From the NCBI GenBank assembly GCA_964574935.1, contig CAZNOZ010000010.1, positions 9,014 to 73,013 on the forward strand: a DNA stretch of 64,000 nucleotides, given 5' to 3'. The position numbers were made by a program, and so were the translations under genes. The number at the start of each line of letters is the position of its first letter. Positions within the stretch are counted from its first letter, which is position 1. Source of the DNA: JBBECE01 sp964574935 (GTDB lineage Bacteria; Pseudomonadota; Alphaproteobacteria; Rhizobiales; Devosiaceae). The notes under the pieces were generated by a model that worked only from the letters and a program-made list of their open reading frames with translations, made no database searches and was not told the DNA's origin. This document shows, piece by piece, positions 59,461 through 64,000 of this stretch.

Positions 59461-59685
59461 GGCGGCAAGCGCAAAGTCCGTGCGGTACACCGGAGTGCTA
59501 TATTGTGCGCTGCAGTGTTCCGCGGTGCGGGATTGTGAGCGGCTCGGAAATCCGCCCAACACGGGGCTCAATGGAACCGGGGCGAACGCCGGAGTGCTGC
59601 GGCGCAATCACTCGACTGCAACGGCAGGGAATCTGAAAAATGAGGTTCGCTGGAGCGGCTAGGTCGGTTGGGCCTGGGCTTGCTC

Positions 59686-59967
59686 TCACACAAACCTGAA
59701 AACAAGGGTCGCCCAGGCCATCGCTACCACTGCCGGCCACCAAAGCGGCGTGCCCACCAAACCAAGCCAAGCCAGAAAGATGAACGCGCTACCCAGCAAG
59801 GTGACGAAAAGCCGGTCGCCCCGTGTGGTGTCGACGAGAAATATGCCGCGCCTTGGCGCGCCGCCGGGCTGAAAATACTCCCAGACGCCCATGGTGGCGA
59901 TGGCGCACGCGACAAAGACAAAAAACGCCGCGGTGGGCCATGTCCATGCCATCCAAGTCAGATCCAT
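59686..59967 (-). CDS. glpU: Small membrane protein of the glycerol ABC importer (DUF2160)
   Basis: A 93-residue protein with two or three hydrophobic segments: MAWTWPTAAFFVFVACAIAT, then a loop MGVWEYFQPGGAPRRGIFLVDTT-like, then LFVTLLGSAFIFLAWLGLVG and WWPAVVAMAWATLVF. This is the DUF2160 family, which includes GlpU of the Rhizobium glycerol transporter. The precise role in uptake is unknown. It lies 9 nt after glpQ on the minus strand and is the last gene of the operon. Confidence 0.85.
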   Translation of the reverse strand: MDLTWMAWTWPTAAFFVFVACAIATMGVWEYFQPGGAPRRGIFLVDTTRGDRLFVTLLGSAFIFLAWLGLVGTPLWWPAVVAMAWATLVFRFV

Positions 59968-59976
59968 GCCGGTCTC

Positions 59977-60774
59977 CTAGACGCGGCCGAGGGCAAAGCC
60001 CTTGGCGATGTAGTTGCGGACGAAATAGATCACCACGGCACCGGGAATGAGCGTCAGCGATCCCGCCGCGGCCAGCAGGCCCAGCTGATAGCCGGACGTG
60101 CTCGCGGTCTTCGTCATCAAGGCGGCGATCGGCTTGGCGGCGACGGATGTCAGGGTTTTGGCAAGCAGCAACTCGACCCAGGAAAACATGAAGCAGAAGA
60201 AGCATGCAACGCCGATGCCAGCGGCGATGGTGGGCAGGAAGATGCGAATGAAGAAGCGCCAGAACGGATAACCGTCGACATAGGCGGTCTCGTCCAGCTC
60301 CTTGGGAACGCCCGACATGAAGCCCTCCAATATCCACACGGCGAGCGGGATGTTGAACAGGGTGTGGGCGAGCGCCACGGCCAGGGGCGTGTCGAACAGA
60401 CCGACAGCCGAATAGAGCTGGTAGAAAGGCAACGCGAACACCGCCGCCGGTGCCATGCGGTTGGTCAACAGCCAGAAAAACAGGTGCTTGTCGCCAAGGA
60501 AACGGTAGCGCGAGAAGGCGTAGGCGGCGGGCAGCGCAACCGTAACCGAGATCACGGTGTTGAGCAGGACGTATTCGATCGAGGCGATATAGCCGTTGTA
60601 CCAGGTCGGATCGGTGAAAATGACCTGATAGTTGGCCAGGGTGAAATGCTGCGGCCAGAGGGTGAAGCCGCCGAGAATTTCATTCGTGGTCTTGAACGAC
60701 ATGCTGAGCAGCCAGTAGATCGGCAGCATCAGAAATATGATGTAGACCAGCGGCAGCCAGTATCTGGGTCGCAT
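59977..60774 (-). CDS. glpQ: Glycerol ABC transporter permease, MalG-type
   Basis: A 265-residue permease with six predicted helices. The EAA loop for docking the ATPases is in ELDETAYVDGYPFWRFFIRI. N-terminal WLPLVYIIFLMLPIYWLLSM. It lies 1 nt after glpP, so the two subunits are made together. Like other carbohydrate-uptake-type-1 systems, the GlpP/GlpQ pair forms the translocation pore for glycerol. Codon use is a little less GC-biased than left of the gap. Confidence 0.88.
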   Translation of the reverse strand: MRPRYWLPLVYIIFLMLPIYWLLSMSFKTTNEILGGFTLWPQHFTLANYQVIFTDPTWYNGYIASIEYVLLNTVISVTVALPAAYAFSRYRFLGDKHLFFWLLTNRMAPAAVFALPFYQLYSAVGLFDTPLAVALAHTLFNIPLAVWILEGFMSGVPKELDETAYVDGYPFWRFFIRIFLPTIAAGIGVACFFCFMFSWVELLLAKTLTSVAAKPIAALMTKTASTSGYQLGLLAAAGSLTLIPGAVVIYFVRNYIAKGFALGRV

Positions 60775-60775
60775 C

Positions 60776-61639
60776 CTATCGCGCCTCGTTGCGCATCATG
60801 AGGGTGTAGAACAGCCAGCTGAACAGCAGGATGATCAGGAAATAGATCAGCGACATCGCCGCGGCGGGACCGAGGTCGAACTGTCCCAGCGCGGTCTTGA
60901 CCAGGTCGATGGACAGGAAGGTCGTCGAGCTTCCCGGACCGCCGCCGGTCACCACCACCACCTCGGTGTAGATCATGAACGAGTCCATGAACCGCAGCAG
61001 GATGGCGATAGTGAGCACGTATTTGAGCTTCGGCAACTGAATGAAGCGGAACACCGCCCATGGCCGCGCTCCGTCGATCTTGGCGGCCTGATAGTAAGGG
61101 TCGGGGATCGAAACGAGACCGGCGTAGCAAAGCAGCGTCACCAGAGACGTCCAGTGCCACACATCCATGAGCAGGATCGTGAACCACGCGGCGATCGGCT
61201 CGCGCGTGTAGTTGTATTCGAAGCCGAGCGCGTTCATGCCGCGGCCGAGCAGCCCGATGTCGGGCAGCGCCATGATGTTCCACATGGCACCGACGACGTT
61301 CCAGGGGATCAGCAGGGGAAGGGCCATGAGCACCAGACACACGGAAACCCAGGGCCCCTTGCGCGGCATGGACAAGGCGATGGCGAGGCCCAGCGGCACT
61401 TCGATGACAAGGATGGCGCCGGTGAACATCGATTGCCGGAGCAACGCCGAGTGGAACCGCTCGGCACGCAGCACTTCTTCAAACCACCGCATGCCCGACC
61501 AGAAGAACTGGTTGCCGCCAAACGATTCCTGAACCGAGTAGTTGACCACGGTCATCAGCGGAATGATGGCGTTGAACGCCACCAGGACGACCACCGGCAC
61601 CACGAACCACCATGCTTTCTGGTTGACCGACTTTCTCAT
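60776..61639 (-). CDS. glpP: Glycerol ABC transporter permease, MalF-type
   Basis: A 287-residue permease with six helices. EAA loop YYQAAKIDGARPWAVFRFIQ. N-terminal KAWWFVVPVVVLVAFNAIIP. It follows glpT by 10 nt. Together with GlpQ it forms the channel of the glycerol importer. The preserved region GGGPGSSTTFLSIDL is common in CUT1 permeases. Confidence 0.88.
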   Translation of the reverse strand: MRKSVNQKAWWFVVPVVVLVAFNAIIPLMTVVNYSVQESFGGNQFFWSGMRWFEEVLRAERFHSALLRQSMFTGAILVIEVPLGLAIALSMPRKGPWVSVCLVLMALPLLIPWNVVGAMWNIMALPDIGLLGRGMNALGFEYNYTREPIAAWFTILLMDVWHWTSLVTLLCYAGLVSIPDPYYQAAKIDGARPWAVFRFIQLPKLKYVLTIAILLRFMDSFMIYTEVVVVTGGGPGSSTTFLSIDLVKTALGQFDLGPAAAMSLIYFLIILLFSWLFYTLMMRNEAR

Positions 61640-61649
61640 CGCGCGTTGC

Positions 61650-62717
61650 TCACTCGACCATCCAGCCGTCCCGGTAGAGCCGGGTCCGGTCGGCGTCGAA
61701 GCTGACGTGAATGCCGTTTGCCGGGATCGGCTTGTCCTCTGAAATCAGCATCTTGATCGGGTGCCCGGCATGACTTGCCTCGACGATTCGATAGCGTCCG
61801 GCGTCCAGGATCTTGACCACCTCGACGGGAATGCCGGTCTCGGTAAAACGGACGAATTCGGGGCGCACGCCAAGCTCGAGCCGCCCGCCATCGCCGCGAT
61901 AGGCGGCGGCATTGGTGCTGTCGACCGGCACGCCGGCAAATCTCGCCTTGCCGTCAGCGACCTCGCAGGGGAGCACGTTCATTCCCGGCGAACCGATGAA
62001 ATGGCCGACAAAGGTGTGGTTCGGCCGCTCGAACAACTCAACCGGCGTGCCGATTTGCACGATTTCGCCCTCGTTCATCACCACCACCCGGTCGGCGAAG
62101 GTCAGCGCCTCGGTCTGATCGTGGGTGACGTAGATCATGGTGCGGCCGATCTTGTGGTGCAACTCCTTCAGCTTGGATCGCAATTCCCACTTCAGATGCG
62201 GATCGATGACGGTCAGCGGTTCATCGAACATGATCACGTTGACGTCCGATCGCACCAGGCCGCGACCAAGGGAGATTTTTTGCTTGCCGTCCGCGGTCAG
62301 GCCGGAGGCGCGCTGCCGCAGCATGCCGGCGAGCTCAAGCATGTCGGCGATCTCGTGTACGCGGCGTTTGACGTCGGGCTCGCTCACCCGCCGGTTGCGC
62401 AGCGGAAAGGCGAGATTGTCGAACACCGTCATGGTGTCGTAGATGACCGGAAACTGGAAGACCTGGGCAATATTTCGCGATTCCGGCGTCGCCTCGGTCA
62501 CATCCAGGCCGTCGAAGAAGATCTGGCCCTCGGTCGGGCGCAAAAGTCCCGAGATGATGTTGAGCATCGTCGTTTTGCCGCAACCCGACGGTCCGAGCAG
62601 CGCATAGGCGCTTCCATCCCCAGCTTCGAGGCTGAGCCGCTTGATGGCCCAGTCGTCCGGCGCGGCCGGATTGGGTAAGTAGCTGTGGCGAATGCCTTGC
62701 AGGGAAATGCCCGCCAT
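61650..62717 (-). CDS. glpT: Glycerol ABC transporter ATPase with degenerate signature motif
   Basis: A 355-residue CUT1-type ATPase with C-terminal OB-like regulatory domain. Walker A GPSGCGKT (42-49), Walker B IMFDEP with Asp165/Glu166, and the H-loop IYVTHDQ (His199) are normal. The ABC signature is not: residues 140-144 read LTADG, followed by KQKISLGRGLV, in place of LSGGQ. It starts inside the stop codon of glpS. With GlpS it would form a heterodimer with one working and one defective nucleotide site (see finding). Confidence 0.88.
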   Translation of the reverse strand: MAGISLQGIRHSYLPNPAAPDDWAIKRLSLEAGDGSAYALLGPSGCGKTTMLNIISGLLRPTEGQIFFDGLDVTEATPESRNIAQVFQFPVIYDTMTVFDNLAFPLRNRRVSEPDVKRRVHEIADMLELAGMLRQRASGLTADGKQKISLGRGLVRSDVNVIMFDEPLTVIDPHLKWELRSKLKELHHKIGRTMIYVTHDQTEALTFADRVVVMNEGEIVQIGTPVELFERPNHTFVGHFIGSPGMNVLPCEVADGKARFAGVPVDSTNAAAYRGDGGRLELGVRPEFVRFTETGIPVEVVKILDAGRYRIVEASHAGHPIKMLISEDKPIPANGIHVSFDADRTRLYRDGWMVE

Positions 62718-63787
62718 TACGGCCCTCCCGCCACAAGCAGGCCGTCGGCGTCGAAAAAGAAGCTCTTGTCGACCTCGACATGCAGCCGGGCAACGTCGCC
62801 GACCGCGAAGGGATGAATACCGGCAGATTGGGACACCCAGGTGTGGCCGTCGAGGTCGAAGTGCACGACGCTCTCCGATCCGCTGAGCTCGGCGACCAGC
62901 ACCCTGCCATCGACGGTGGCACCGTTGCCCTGGGGCTGCGGTGTTACGTGGTGAGGACGCAGTCCGATCGTGTATTCGCCATCGGCCAGTTCGGATCGAA
63001 ATCGTCCCGTCGGGAGCGCGATGGCCTGGCCGATGACGAGCTTGTCGCCGGTCTTGACCACCGGGGCGGTATTGATCGGCGGGTCGGAGAAGACGCGCGC
63101 GCTGACCAAGTCGGCGGGGCGGCGATAAACATCGGAAGTGGAACCGAACTGGGTCACCCGGCCCTCGAAAACGGTCGCCGTATTGCCGCCGAACAACAGC
63201 GCCTCGGTCGGCTCGGTGGTGGCGTACACGACGATGCAGTCGCGATCGGCGAAGAAGCGCGGCAGCTCGTCGCGGAGTTCCTCGCGGAGCTTGTAGTCAA
63301 GATTGGCGAGCGGCTCGTCGAGCAGAACAAGTTCCGCGTCCTTGACCAGCGCGCGGGCGATGGCCGTGCGTTGCTGCTGGCCACCGGAGAGCTCGTTCGG
63401 CCGTCGCCCCAACATCGGCGTCAGGCGCAGCAACTCGGACGCCGCCGCCACCCGCCTGTCGATCTCCGGCCTGGCGAGGCCGGCAACCCGCAATGGCGAA
63501 GCGATGTTTTCGTAAACTGTGAAATTCGGGTAGTTGATGAACTGCTGATACACCATGGAAACGTTGCGTTTTTGCACCGGGACGTCGGTGACATTCCGGC
63601 CGCGGGACCAAATCTCCCCGGAGCTCGGGCGATCGAGACCCGCCATCAGCTGCATCAGCGAGGTCTTGCCCGAAAGCGTCGGGCCCAACAGGGTGTTGAA
63701 GCTCCCCTCCTGGAGCACGAGGTCGGTTTGGTGGATATGGACATCCGCGCCGATCCGTTTGGTGACGTTGCGCAGTTCAAGTGCCAT
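62717..63787 (-). CDS. glpS: Glycerol ABC transporter ATPase lacking the H-loop histidine
   Basis: A 356-residue ATPase. Walker A is GPTLSGKT (35-42), the signature LSGGQQQR (132-139) is canonical, and Walker B LLDEP keeps Asp156/Glu157. The switch position is VYATTEPTEAL: Thr190 replaces the usual His. It pairs with GlpT. It follows the binding-protein gene after a 102-bp gap with a hairpin, and it starts the densely packed part of the operon. Confidence 0.88.
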   Translation of the reverse strand: MALELRNVTKRIGADVHIHQTDLVLQEGSFNTLLGPTLSGKTSLMQLMAGLDRPSSGEIWSRGRNVTDVPVQKRNVSMVYQQFINYPNFTVYENIASPLRVAGLARPEIDRRVAAASELLRLTPMLGRRPNELSGGQQQRTAIARALVKDAELVLLDEPLANLDYKLREELRDELPRFFADRDCIVVYATTEPTEALLFGGNTATVFEGRVTQFGSTSDVYRRPADLVSARVFSDPPINTAPVVKTGDKLVIGQAIALPTGRFRSELADGEYTIGLRPHHVTPQPQGNGATVDGRVLVAELSGSESVVHFDLDGHTWVSQSAGIHPFAVGDVARLHVEVDKSFFFDADGLLVAGGP

Positions 63788-63836
63788 CTTCAGCGTACCA
63801 AATCCGTGCCTGGCGCCCAGTGTGTCACAAATCCGT

Positions 63837-63867
63837 GCCGGGGCGCACGACTGACATGCGCCCCGGC
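63837..63867. terminator. Perfect 10-bp hairpin between glpV and glpS
   Basis: GCCGGGGCGC (63837-63846), an 11-nt loop, GCGCCCCGGC (63858-63867). No U-tract. AAATCCGTGCC is repeated directly at 63800-63810 and 63829-63839. A hairpin after a binding-protein gene often stabilises the upstream mRNA or limits readthrough, giving an excess of binding protein over the ATPases and permeases. Confidence 0.55.
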
Positions 63868-63889
63868 GGGAGTTCCTGGCCGGAGCCGA

Positions 63890-64000
63890 CTACTGGTTTT
63901 CAGTCCAGCGTTTGATCAGCTCGTCATAGGCAATGGTCTCGCCTTGCGGCTTCTCGTTGGCGAGTTTCGCCCACGGGGCATGGTCCTCACTGAGCCACAC
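63890..64000 (-). CDS. glpV: C-terminal end of the glycerol ABC transporter binding protein (partial)
   Basis: The last 36 codons of a minus-strand gene that enters from the right: HAPWAKLANEKPQGETIAYD and ELIKRWTENQ then TAG. Its end and its place just upstream of glpS fit the periplasmic glycerol-binding protein of this system. The rest is outside the window, so the name rests on context. Confidence 0.6.
   Translation of the reverse strand: MWLSEDHAPWAKLANEKPQGETIAYDELIKRWTENQ

Noticed and set aside
59529..59552. A lac-operator-like sequence (GATTGTGAGCGG) right of the assembly gap
   Set aside because: Only the left half matches; no inverted partner and no LacI gene nearby. Chance is likely.

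Overview
The window is a high-GC stretch of dense, mostly operon-packed bacterial chromosome (long ORFs on both strands of every gene, many ATGA/GTGA stop-start overlaps). The gene content (FixK/FNR-like box, GlpSTPQUV-type glycerol importer, DUF6065, HupE, alphaproteobacterial tRNA-Gly 3' end) suggests an alphaproteobacterium, probably Hyphomicrobiales/Rhizobiales-like; this is inference from gene families, not a search. There is one assembly gap of 100 N at 59332-59431.

Left part (0-12 kb): the start of a sugar-type ABC binding protein, an aldo/keto reductase, a tiny membrane protein, then a four-gene aromatic meta-cleavage operon in which a type I (VOC) extradiol dioxygenase sits with relatives of GalB (PIG-L hydratase), GalC (RraA-type aldolase) and GalD (PrpF-type tautomerase). 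After a HupE-like protein, an ABM monooxygenase and a membrane protein comes a minus-strand acyl-CoA-type catabolic cluster (citryl-CoA lyase-like, phenylacetate-CoA-ligase-like, VOC protein, GST) divergent from a GntR/FCD regulator with two tandem operators.

12-27 kb: a PepSY/response regulator/histidine kinase module, an ABC exporter of MacB/FtsX type with its periplasmic adaptor, a large SAM/cyclase/AAA/TPR regulator, an amidase and a fused FAD/Fe-S D-2-hydroxyacid dehydrogenase.

27-45 kb is the metabolic core. A five-heme secreted cytochrome with an EF-hand-like loop is divergent from nqrABCDEF-apbE-nqrM, with a FixK/FNR-type box between them. The same strand continues with a CBS protein, a GltD-like NAD(P)H/Fe-S flavoprotein, pyruvate:ferredoxin oxidoreductase, a dihydroorotate-dehydrogenase-like flavoprotein and pyruvate phosphate dikinase. 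Together they could link pyruvate oxidation, low-potential ferredoxin, NAD(P)H, a sodium-pumping quinone reductase and PEP synthesis, under oxygen control. The NqrB here is short and lacks the usual FMN-acceptor motif.

45-53 kb is a small glycan/modification cluster: UDP-galactopyranose mutase, two putative glycosyltransferases (one resembling hydroxyproline O-arabinosyltransferases), an ATP-grasp-like protein, DUF6065, a sugar epimerase, and two methyltransferases. A 15-codon proline-rich mini-ORF with its own terminator-like hairpin lies inside it. 53-59 kb holds a second copy of the PepSY/RR/HK architecture, DNA polymerase IV, a DUF1353 protein, a double-CDGSH Fe-S protein and an SH3-domain lipoprotein/secreted protein.

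59-64 kb: around the N gap lies the 3' half of a tRNA-Gly, as left by integrative elements, followed by a minus-strand glycerol ABC importer (glpV-S-T-P-Q-U) whose two ATPases carry complementary defects, predicting one consensus and one degenerate ATP site.
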